Positions 11,401 to 23,400 of a DNA stretch of 64,000 nucleotides are shown piece by piece. The notes under the pieces were generated by a model. It was not told the origin of the DNA. It was given only the letters and a program-made list of their open reading frames with translations, and ran no database searches. Position numbers and translations under genes: made by a program. The stretch's first letter is position 1, and each line of letters opens with the position of its first letter. This DNA is from Ailurus styani (lineage: Eukaryota; Chordata; Mammalia; Carnivora; Ailuridae): positions 4,186,302 to 4,250,301 of the forward strand of contig LNAC01000001.1 of assembly GCA_002007465.1 (NCBI GenBank). The letters are read 5' to 3'.

Positions 11401-14400
11401 CCATGAGTCACTGAGCCCTCTGTCGGCCAATACTGGTAGCATTTATCCTTGGGGGATAAAATGAAATTTTAAGTCTCATAGGAAATAACTTGTTGTTAGC
11501 GGTTTGATGATACGCTTCAGGGTGGCTCCAAAACATGTAGTGTATTTCATCTGACCGAGGAAATCACTTACGAATACGAATATGAATGCCCGTTAATACC
11601 TCTTGACCAAGGGAATCCAGAAACAGACAGGCGTGTATTTGGAACTCTGATACAGAAGAGATTATTCAATCCATGGAGCTGGGAAAATTGGTTTTCCATG
11701 TAAAAAAAGGGCTGGGTCCCTGACTCACACCCTATCAGAGCTGATCCAGCCCTCCTGGAGTTGGGCAGTGCACAACATGTGCTACCATATGCAGTAGCTT
11801 TGAACCTTCATAACAGTAACCCCACACAGGTTAAGACTTAAAGTCAAAAACAGAACTGTGAGAGCCTTAGACGAAAATGCCTTTTCTTTTTGGGGCGCAG
11901 AAGGACTTCCTATAAAAACAAGACATCAAAAGAGCAAACCACCCATGACACAAAGATTGTGACATCAGATTCGAACACGATGAACATCCCTTCATTGGCA
12001 AACATGGTCGAGAGAGTGCAAAGACATGCCATCAACGGTGACAGGATATTTGTGGTACATGCAACCGACAAAGGATTAGGATCAAGAATGTGTAAAGGAT
12101 TCTTATAAGTCAAAAGAAAAAGAACAAAGAACTCACTAGCAAAATGGGAGAAAGGCATGGCCAGGCATCTTGCAGGAGGGAACATGCCATCTACAAATAT
12201 GAAGTGATGCTTGACCTCAGAGCAATCAGAGGGATGCCAGTCAGAGCCTAGAAGGGGTGATGCATATGTACACCTAGTCAGTAGGCAAATATGAGGACCC
12301 CTAACAATCCTGGAGACGTCAGTGAATGATCTCTCTCTCCATAGCCAGTGTCCACTTTGGAAAACATAACCACTTTGCAAGGCAGTTAGGAAGTACCCTG
12401 TCAATTCAAACTGTCACTCTCCACTGTAGCATTCTGTCTCTGGAACAGACTATTCCTTGTGTATCAGGAGACCCAGAGGAGACTGGGCCAGTAGCACTGT
12501 TGGTAAAACAACAAAATAGAATGGACCCAAATGCCCGTGACAGGAGGAGGAATGGACAAATGGATGCAGGATGTGTAGAATGTGCAGTGGGACACAATGA
12601 AATACTCATGAACGGACCACAGCCATGGCATCGATGTAGGAAAGCATCAGAAGCATCCTTCTGAGTGTGGAAAGCAAGTCCCAGAAGAATATGCACTGTA
12701 ATGACCCCGTTTATATAAAGTTCAAAAGTGAGCAAAACTGAGCAGTAGCTTTTAGACATACACGTATAAGACATAAAAAGATTTCTGAAAAAGCCAAGGC
12801 ATGTCCACAAGGAGGGCTTTAAAAAGATCACTAGTGGGGCGCCTGAGTGGCTCAGTTGGTTAAGTGGTTGCCTTTGGCTCAGGTCATGATCTCAGGGTCC
12901 TGGGATCGAGCCCCGCATCGGGCTTTCTGCTCAGCGGGGAGTCTGCTTCTCCCTCTGCCACTCCCCCTCTTCTCTCTCTCAAATAAATTTTTTTAAAAAT
13001 CTTTAAAATAATAAAAAGACCAGTCATAGTAATTGTCAGTGGAGAAACTGGCACCCCTGTATACTCTGGTGTGAGTGCGAACGGGGCAGCCACATGTGTT
13101 CACAAGACAGAGTTACAACATGGCCCAGCAATTGCGCCCTGAGGTGTCTACCCAAGAGAAATGAAAACACATCCACATAAGGACGCAAATATGGACGTCT
13201 CCAACATAATTCACAATACCCCCAGAAAGGAAACAACCTAAATGTCCACCAACAGATGAATGGCAAACAAATGTGGTACACCCACCCAATGGAATACGAG
13301 TCGTCAAGGAAAAAAAGAACCTACTCTTGATACAACACGGTTAAAACTTGAAAACATGCTAAATAAAAGAACTGAATCGCAGAAGGCCTGTTGTCTGATG
13401 TCATTTACATGAGATGTCCAGAACAGGCAAATCATAGAGGCAGAAATAGATCAGTTGTGGAGGAGGAAGGAATGAGGCCTGGCTGTTCGTGGGTGTGGGG
13501 TTTCTTTGGAGACCGACTGAGCCCCATTTGATTTAACAGAAGGAAAGGGCTGACGGAAATGATCTGGAATTAAATAGTCCTGATACTGCACAATTCTGTA
13601 AATATGCTAAAGATTGCTGACTGGTACCCTTTAAAAACATGGACAGGATAGTACGTGAATTATATCTCAATGTGCTGTTTTTAAAAAAGCAAAGAAATCA
13701 AAACACAGATCCAGGGTAGTGGTTCCATCTTAGAAGAGCCTCCAGGTAGGTGAACGTTACTGGCCAAAGTTTGGTTTTTCATTCGGAGACTGGGTTCATG
13801 AGTACTTACTGTTTGTTAAAGAAACACAGTACAAAAAGGCCCGGAGTGGATCCCTGGGGGCAGGGAAACCCTGACTCATTCAGCTCAACCAAGACACCGT
13901 CCATAAAGCGCACACACAAGTGTCTACGTCCTTACGTCTTGAAGAAAGTGAGTCAATGTTGTTTCGTTCAACAGGTTTTGATCAAATTTGCTTTTGTGGA
14001 AAATACAAAATGGCAGACGTACGTGGCTGGTTAAATGAAACTTTGGTTGAGACCGAAAGCCAGTGTGAGTGGTCATGGCTAAGCAAATGGACCTTTTTTC
14101 CATTTCCAGCCTGTCTCCCTCCCCAGTCGCCAAGGCCTGGCCTCCGCAGCTGACCGGGGGTGGGCCCATCCCAGGGGACCGCCGGCGGGGGGGCTGGGCC
14201 GGGGGGGTGCACACTGCCCCCCACCCCCGAGGGCCCGGGACGGCCGCAAGCGCCGCTGACCTGCTCTCTTTCCTGCACCTCCGTCAGCATCACGACCGTG
14301 TGGCACTTCCACTCCCACACCATCCTCCAGAAGTCCTCCACCGTGTGCGCCAGCGGCCCCTGGGTGGCGATGAAGTAGTCTTTCTGTCGGTAGCCCTTCG

Positions 14401-17400
14401 AACACGGAACAGAGATGAGAGTCTTTCGTGCTGCTTCCACTGCAGATGCAGGGCTTGGCTTAGGAGAGCCCAGGGCCTGAGGACCGAAAGTGTCCTCCGG
14501 CCTCCCCAGCTGCGCCGAGCCCCAGCGGGCACGCAAGGACACGTGCACCTGTGACGGGTCAGGGCACCCACTCGCTCCTCCCCTGCAGCACCTGGGTCCC
14601 CTCTGAGGGGGCACCGCGAGCCACGCTCCCCCCCAGGCCCCTGCGACAGCCCCCGTGGCTCTGCTCTCGCATCTTTCTGTGGTAGCATCACAGGGGTGGA
14701 CTGGGTGTGGACTTAGAGGAAGTGAATTCAAATCTAGCTCCTCTACGCAGCCCAAGCGACCTTTGGCACAGTTTTCTCCTCCGCAAAGGGGAGTTGTGAC
14801 CCAGACTCGGCCGCTGTGTCCTTCCCCACCCATTCCTCAGCTAACGCCACCGGGCCTGGAGACAGCCGGTGACCGTGCCCTGAACACACAAGCACGGTGA
14901 CCCCGTAGAGTGGGTCGCAGACAACGCAGGACAGGGAGCCACACAAGCGCCCGTGGGTGAGCCGTGCGTATTAGGGATATAACAAAAAAATCACCGTGTC
15001 TTAAAAACAGAACGGAAACTAGCAAATTACTTAGCAGTGCTCCTATGGTCTCTATCCCCAAAATTCATTATTCTTTTTTCTTTTTTTTCATGCAAGTCAT
15101 TCTAATGAAAACGCTTGGATTTCAGGATTCCTTCCTGTGAAAAGCAGTTAATTAAGAGTCCCTGTGATCACAGACGAAGGAAGCATGCATCTTTGAAAAG
15201 CATGTCCAGGCCCCCTGTACTTACATCGATAAATGAGGCATTGATGTAGTCTGTGTATTCCTGACCCCTTTTCATGGAGAGGATCACCCGGTTGAAATCA
15301 TCTGCAAAGCAGGATGTCCCTTCAGTTAGTACGCACACCAGTCCTGCCTTGCAAACTTCAGTGTGGTGCTACAAGCTTCCGAAATATAAAACTGATTAAT
15401 AAAATCGCTATGTCAAGTCAAGTCCCTGGAAGGTTTACTTTATAAAATAGGTTAATTAAATTGGCCCAGAAAATGGTATGTTGGAGGAAAGACAGCTCTG
15501 AAAATATTCCGATTATCATTTTCACTTGTCATGAATTAAGGTAATTCATGCCACAACGGGAGGATTAAAAATATCACATTTTAGGCTTGAAAGGAGTGTG
15601 GCCAGGCGGGAGCCCTGGAGTGCCAGCCAAAGCCTCCAAGAAGCTGGGGTCTGAGGCTGAAGCAGGCTTCACCCAGCTTCGTGCAGGCTTGATGCTCAGT
15701 GGCCACGGATGCCTGGCAGGGCCCGGGGTCCACCTGCAGTGAGGTGCAGCCTCTCCTCAAGGCGGCACCGCCTCCCTTCCATTCCCACAGTTCCTCTGAT
15801 CCCTGTGCGGTTCCTCGCTTCCTCCCTTGAAAAATGAGGGCACTCCCTCCTCCCCCTTACCGGGACCTCAGCAGGCTACGGTCCTGACTGCACCCCTGCC
15901 CATCCCCACCTCCCCAAGGCCTGGAGCAGGACCCCCTCCTACATGTAGAGGCTCAGCGGGTGATTGGGTGAGATGGGAATCAGGCGGCCCCAGAGTCATG
16001 ACCAAAGCATAAGTCGTCTCCTCCTCCAGGAAGTCCTCCCTCTCCCGCCATCTACATCTCGTATCAGAAGCTGCCCGCATGACACCCAGGACTGTCTGTG
16101 TCGCCTGTCCTTGCTTCACATTCCCAACACTCGCCATGGTGCCCAGGAACCCTGAACCCCGGGCCCAGAGGGTGTCGTCTTGCCCTTGGGTCCTGGCTCG
16201 CAGAGGTGGGTTGTCAAGGACTTTCCCAGGGTGCTGACCCTGATCCCCGATCCCGTCCTGCCCTGAGGGTTGAAATTCCCCGGGGCTGCCTTACACGGGA
16301 TGATCTGAATGACCCTGGCCTTCTTCATGTTCGCCGGCAGGTTGCCCGTCCTCATGTTCTCCTTCATGATCCGGACATTGGTCAGCTTCTGCAGTCAAGA
16401 ATCACACCGTCGCAACGCCGACCCTGCCGAGCGAGCCCCTCAGCCCTGTACCAGCCCTCGCTCAAGGGCATCTGTCCATCCTTTCTCCCCCTCCCGACGT
16501 TTCCTGAATCTGGGGAAATAGAGCCGAGGGCCCGGCACCGTCTCCCAGACGGGTCGCTGCTCGGCTCTCAAAAGCCTGATTATTCTTCTCCTACGTCCGG
16601 GCAGGGCAGCCACCCTGCTTTTTCCGGGGACCTTCGGGAGGGCAGTGATCGAAATCGGTTCCGCAGAGGAGTCCCCCGTCTCCCCCGCCAGTCCGTTCAC
16701 ACTCACCCGGAAGTCCCCCTCCACGACTCCCCCGTCTCCCCCGCCAGTCCGTTCACACTCACCCGGAACTCCTCCTCCAGCCCGATCTTGTCGAAGTGCG
16801 TGGTGCTGCTGTGCAGCGTCTGCAGGTGCTTTTCCAGGGAGGACACGTCCAGCTCGGTGTCCCCGTAGAGGTAGTACTCCAGTAAGGCTTGGTAAATGAA
16901 CGTGTACTGCATCTGTGGGGACACCCGGAGCGCCCGGTCCCCTCGCGCGCGCCCTGCAGCCCCCGCGGGCGTCCCCTTGCCCCCGCGTGGCCCAGGGAAG
17001 GAGGCCCGGGGCAAAGTCAGGCCGACAGCCGTTTATAATGACCACTTGCGGTGCCGAGGAAGGGGACCGGGGCAGCTGGCACCGTGACACACACACCACG
17101 TGCGGGCCGGTCGCATGGTTGGGGGTGGCCGAGGGGTCTGGGTTCGCCCCGTGCCGCTCACACCAGGACGGGGGCGGCCGGGGGGAAGGTGTTACTCACA
17201 TCCGTTTGAACCATCTGAGGGCGCTGGTTGCGAATTCTGGACACGAACTCGAAGACATCGACCTTCTGCTCGGCGAGCATCATGTCCATCATGGCATCGA
17301 TCACGATGAAGGTGCCCGTCCGGCCCACGCCAGCGCTTCCGGAGGAGGAGAGATGCCCTGTCGTGAGGCACATAGTGCCCCACCCCCGCCCGCCGCGGAG

Positions 17401-20400
17401 GGGACCTGGGCGTCAGGACAGAAGGGCAGCGCTGCCTTCCCCTGGGAGAAGCCCAGCCCTGAACACAGCCCTTCCTCTGCTAATAAGGCGCAAATCTGCG
17501 GCGAGGCCACCAGAGGGCACCACCGTCTCAGTGAAATGATCCCCAGTGGTTCTCTACCAACTACGGAAACTGGTGAACGGAGCATCAGATGGATCTGTTG
17601 TAGCACCTGCCTCCCCTGACGTTGTGCGAGTCATTTTCTTCTGTTACCAAATGCTATCGTGTTACCACGTGTGGAAGTGATTTTGTGAAATGTCACACTT
17701 GAAATGGCTTTTCCAGGTTCTTTACAAAAAGGAGGCTCTCAGGCTAGGTCCGCTGGCTCTTGAGCCAAGGTCAGCCAGAAAGGGAGGCACTGGCTCGTGC
17801 TCTCCGGCCTGGCCTCCCAGGCTCACCCCAGGGGGCTGGCTGAAGCTAGCTGGTCCCTAGGGTCTCCGCTGAGCCGTCTCCTGGCTAGGAAGCGGCCGGA
17901 CTGGATTCTTGGGTTTGGGTTCCCTGCCCTCCCAATGCACGCCCCACAGTGCCTCTGGGACCTGGGTCCTGCCCTCCCCCACCTGCTGTCCTGGCCGGAT
18001 CTCCACCAGATGGCGGGCCATGCGTATTGGTTCCCCAGCACCCAGGACAGAGCAGGCACACAGTGGCACTCAGCCAACATTCGCTGAAAGAGCGAACCCT
18101 CGTGACACGGGCTCATGCGAGTGGCATCTCTCATGAGAACGGGGCTGCCCCATCCAGGCCTTGCAGGGCTCACCTCTGTTACAAAAGGAAAGAATCCTCT
18201 TTAACAAAAAGACTCACAACTCAATGAGTGACATCCCCCCATCTTTCCATTTGTGAGGGTGGGGGGTAGTGCTCTCCAGTTAGTCTGCAAATTGGGGCGA
18301 GGACAGCAGGGAAGACCCTCTCCCCAGGCAGACCCCTCATCTCAGGGGGGAAAGCAGGTCAAACTAGGGGGGCCCTTTGGGGAGTCTTAGCTCCTTATAG
18401 CTGCAGAGTCCGAGAAAACCACCTGTGGCAGAGCCAGGTGAGACACCCTGCCCAATATGCCACTTCGCCACTGGGACAGGGACCGCGCTGGCCCCCTAGG
18501 AAAAGGCTGAGGCCAGGTGGTCCTTCCACCGGCCTCCACGAGGATGCTGTTCCTAAGATGACTCCGGCAGAGAAGCCGGTTCCGGATGAGTGTGTCAGTA
18601 GGGATGGAAACCAGGAAGAGCCAAAGCCCCGGTCCCGACACGGCTTGGAGCTGAGGAGCTTGGGGGTGAGCATGAACTTGGAGGTGGGACATGAAGTCAA
18701 CTCCACCCTGAGTCTCTGGGAAGGGGAGGGGGCCCGCCAGTCAGCATGAGCCTTCCCCCCACCCTGCCCCCTGCCGGCTTCCGGCAGGCCTGCGCTCTGG
18801 GCAGGAATTCCTGTCATCACACGACTGTGATCAGGCAGGTGCCCAGATCCGCCCACCTGCCTACACCGTCCGGGGCGGCTCCCAACGGCCTGAGCTCGGG
18901 AGGGGAAGGACCCACCGGGGAGGAGAGGGGCTGGGGAAGCCCGAGACGGAGGGTGCCACTCCCCCCACTTCCGGATATTAAAAGCCTGGTGGCCACACAG
19001 GACATGAAAGAAGGCCGGAGGGCCCGGGAGCCGCGGGGGCGGCGCAGAAGTAAAACACTGCCACAGGGAGACAAATGCACGGTCAACAGCAAAGGCCGAG
19101 ACTCGTGGCCACAGAGGGGGCCCGGCATGAAAATAAGATAAATGGCAAATGCATGTGTCCGGGCCCCCGAGGTGGAGAGGAAGTAAACAGAAGGAGCATG
19201 GTTGTTCCCTAAGGTCTCCCATGCACGACAGATCTGGAGGGATGAGGACAAAGCAGGGCCGAGCCCGCTCCCTGCAGCCAGGCCTGACCCAAACACAGAG
19301 GCCACTTCTGTATCTCCCCCTGCCCCCCGCCCCTCGACCTGCAGCTGAGCGGCCGACCGCCGCCAGAAGCCTGAGTCAGGGAGAGGCGGCAACTGGAAGG
19401 GTCTCATCCGGCCCCTCCTGCCACGACTTTTCCAGCTGAGGGCATCGGCTCTGGGTCCCAAGGACAAGCTACCTAAGTCCGCAGCAGGCCCCGAATCTCT
19501 GATGGGGTCGCGGAAGTCCCTGGGATGGGACTTGGGCCCGCCCGAGTGGAGATACGAGCCACAGGGGGGGGATAATGTGTGCCCGGCCTCCGTGGCTCCC
19601 CGAGTTCCAGGAGGAATGAAAGCTCAGTGTGAAAACCAGCAGCTGACACCGAGGTGCGCAAAGGCAGAGGGCACCTTGCTCGGGAAAAAAGGCTCACTTT
19701 TGGAAGCTGCTTTTCCACAATGAGAGGAATAATCACGGTGCTGACAGTTACTCGGATCTTAGTTTTGTGCAAAGCTCACGCCCCGGGGCGAGTCCCAGGC
19801 CCCGCCCGGATGGTCCCTCCCACTGCAAAGGAGATGACCACAGAGCCAGGCCCTCTGGACGCCCGGCCCTGGACGGCTGCTCCTGGCGGCTCGTGGCTGG
19901 GCCAGGACCATGGCCCCAAGCGCCCCGAGCCCCCACACTCTTGTCTCAAGACTGGGGGTCCCCACAGAAGAGTGGTCTCCAGCTCTGTCCTCAGAGACGA
20001 CTCGGGGGTCTCCGGGGGCGGGGGGGGGCAGGCCAGTGAACCTGCCCTGAGCCCGCTAGCTCGAGCTGCCTGGCCTCTTGGCTTTAGTCCGTCTGGGTAT
20101 TGGGGCTCCCCTCAGATGCCGTCGCGGGAAGGGATCCGCTCTCCCGGAGTGGACTGCGCGTCTCCTCAGCTCCCACCCCGAGGGCGTCTCGGGTGTTGCT
20201 TCCGTCCCCAGTGGGCAGGGGCTGCTTTCGTTTTGGCCCTCCAGCCCTCCTGCCCACCCCGACGGCGGCCCACGGGCCATGACCCGCGACGGCCCCGCGT
20301 GGACATACCTACAGTGGACGACGATGGGCCCGGCGTGGGCGGGGTTGAGGGCCTTCACTTTCTTCAGGAACTTCAGCATCCCGATGGGGGTGAAAGGCAC

Positions 20401-23400
20401 TCCGAAGTCGGGCCAGCTGGTGAAGTGCAGCTGGGAGACGAGCCGCGGGGCTTTGCAGCCATCAGGGAGCTGCTGCGAACGACAGGGAGATATGAGTGGG
20501 GGACGGCCCCCCTCCCCCAACATCACTCTCTAAGGATGCTCGCTCCCCCCCACAGCCCCCCACATGCCATCCAGCCCTAGGCAGCGGTGGGGACACCGGC
20601 GGCGCTCTGCCTGCGTGCAGAGCTGGCAGAGTGGGACCCACTGCACCTGTCCCAGACCCCGGGCAGGATGGCCCCGGGCAGCCGGACACAACCAGAAGCT
20701 GGCCCTCGGGCTCCTGGCCCCCACTGGTGAGCAGGATGGCCATGTCCCGGTCTGCCTGGCAGCCCCACTTCATTCAAGCCTCACGCCTTTTTGCTCTGCA
20801 GAGTGTCTTAATTTGGAGGGAAAAGATGATGTAGCTGGCCAGCCCACCCGTGGCTGTGGACGTGCTCTCTGCCCCCAATCACAGAGGGCTAGGTAGTGTA
20901 CATGCAGGTGCACGTGCACGTGTCACTGTGACCACAAGGGACACAAGCAGGGGACAGTAAAGACGATAAAGCTCATCCTCTTCCCTTCTTCGCTGTGGCT
21001 TCTAGGAACCTCAGACTCTGATTTGGCTGCTTACAACACCAGCCCCTCTACCTCTGACTCCCGACACCTTGACCTTTTGTATTTTCTTTCTTTTTTTTTT
21101 TTTTGTAATAATATTTCATAGATCTCTATGTCATCTGTTTTGGACACAGGCATCTGCATGGAAAAATGCCTTGCATTCTTTTAGGCAGGGACGGGGCAGG
21201 GACGAGCAGGAAATAAGTATGACAAATACTGAGGAGGTTACAGAAATACTTTTGAGACTGTTAAAAAAAAATCCGACCTCACCACTTCGGTGTGTGAAAT
21301 GACATCACGCTACTGGTGAGAACCCCCAGTCCCAGTGCCCCTCCCCCAGGTGACTCAACTTCCTCCACCCGAGGTGCTGGGGGGAGCCCAGGGCTGTCTG
21401 CAGACTCCCGGGCACCTGTCCCCTCCCGCGTGGATTCATGTCCTCCGACCACTTAGCCCTGCCCCGTCCCCGCCCTGCACTTGGCCCTCCTTAGCCCCCG
21501 CTCAGCGAGAGCTGCTGCAGCCCCGGGGAGGGGGGCACGAAGCTCTTCATCTTAAAAAACATGAGACGCATATTTACTCTCGATACTGCTCTCTTGAAGG
21601 ATCGCCTTTCCAGAAAGCCCATAACGGAAACTGCTTACGGACTGAATGCAGAATTTCCGGATGGTGTAGTCCACCAGGACCACGCAGTCTTCCACGCACA
21701 CGCGGATGTCCCCGTAGGTCCAGCATCCCTGGTCCGGCCAGTACTGGGAGCACTTCTCCTGCGTGGGATGGTTGCAGAGAGAACCAGGTCTGGGGGCGCT
21801 GTTGGGCCCATCAGCGCGCCCAGGCCCGCCACCCGCACGCACCAGGTTCCCGCAGACAGTTCCCGGAGCTGGGAAGGGGCCGAGAGCGCACGGCCACGCC
21901 ACCGGTGGGGGGCAGCCCCGAGTCTGTCCCCGGGCCCCTTTCTGATTTGGACACGCACAGTTGGGCAGGGCTCACGTGGAGAACAGTGTGTTCCCCAAAC
22001 ATGTCCCACGGGGCCCGGCAGGATCCTGGGCCCTTTGCTCAGGACCACGCTGGCTGGTGCCCCGTTGAAGAGGGGTCGGCTCCCCACTGTTCTGCACCAG
22101 GACGGGGCTGAAGTGGGGTCTGCAGAGGGCACTGAGCAGCTACACAGAGGCCCGTCTCTGTACCTGCCCTCCCTCCACGTTACCAATGGCGACAGTGGAG
22201 ACGGTGAACCCGCAGCCTAAGGGGAAAGAGGCCTCCGTGAGCACGGGGCACGGCAGAGCGTGAGGACCCCCAACACCTGCGTCGGGACGCCGTCCTCACA
22301 GGACAATGTCCCCTCCCTCCTCCAGAGCACCTCTGAAGCACCCTGGGGAGAATCAGAAGCTCAAAGGTGCTGGCGTGGGCCGTTCCGGGCCCCCTGGGGA
22401 CCCTCCAGACCCCCTGAGATGCTCCCCTTGAAAGGCCCCCACTCGGGCCCGAGGGCTGGTTCTAGGCACCCCCCTCCCATGGGGCTGTGCCTGCGGAAGC
22501 TTCTCTGCCCTCGCCCTCGGCCTCCTGGTCCCGCTGCGGCCACGGTCCCCACCCTCTGGTCAGATGATGAGATGTTGGAGCAACTGCATTTCACAACCTT
22601 TAGCCGGAATGTTGAAGCCAGGGAGAGGACAAGAGAAGTGTAAGCAGTTCAGAAAAGGGAACTCTATTGAGAAATGATCTCATCTGAAATGGTGAAAAGA
22701 TACAGAAGCAGGCCAGCTCTGAGTCACGGAAATGGAAAAATCCAGTAGGAGGCTTCGGAGACCGATCAGAGAGAAACCGTCCAGGGACAAGGCAACGGGA
22801 CGCCCGCTGGCGGAAACGGGGGCGTCCGCTGAGACCCACTGCCCCTGTGCTGGTCGCCCTGGGTCTCCTGTTTGGAAATGAGCCCCTCCCCCCCCTGCAC
22901 AAACGGCAGCAGGGGGACCGCTGGTCCCAGGGGACCCCGGGGCCACCAGGGCGGCAGCCAACTCCTCTTTGGGGGCCAGGTCCTGCCGAGGCGTCTGCTT
23001 GGAGTGTGGGAAGGGTTCGGCGTGCCTGCCTCGAGCCCCCTGGCTCCTGTCCCTCTCTCCATCCACGGGGCAGGATTCACTCCGTGGGAAGGGGGTGGCC
23101 CTCTCCAGCCCAGTCCCAACCCCCTTGGGAACCAAACAAAAACCCCATCCTACCCAACAGGAAACGGTGACTGGAGGCTTTTTCCTGTGCCGTTTGGCAC
23201 GCATGAAACAAATTAGTGCAGGTGGCACTGGGAGGGGGCTCTTCCCTGCCTGTCCTGTCTGCGGCCCAGTGTCCACCTCGAGCCCCGGCTGAGCTTGCCC
23301 GGCCCGGCCCATGACTTCCGTCTCAAAGGACAGCCCTTCCCCCTGAGCCCGAGCCCAGCTGCCTGGGTCCCAGGCCAGTGCGTGATGGCGGGGCTGGGGA

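Larger units (their letters stand above)
11448..14260 (-). other. PTPRE intron 15
   Basis: Mostly filled by two old L1 3' fragments (about 11840-12790 and 13020-13690) with a SINE between them. The remainder is unique. Confidence 0.8.

Noticed and set aside
12836..13012. Functional tRNA gene in the SINE heads
   Set aside because: The tRNA-like region is the SINE promoter. It has no intact cloverleaf or anticodon context and recurs in the other SINE copies.
13982..14833. 283-codon frame treated as one exon
   Set aside because: Only 14395-14261 matches the PTP domain and is bounded by AG and GT. The flanks are read-through intron.
19654..20580. 308-codon plus-strand open frame
   Set aside because: It is antisense to PTPRE exon 10 and its intron, with low-complexity composition. 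The frame is kept open by high GC content.
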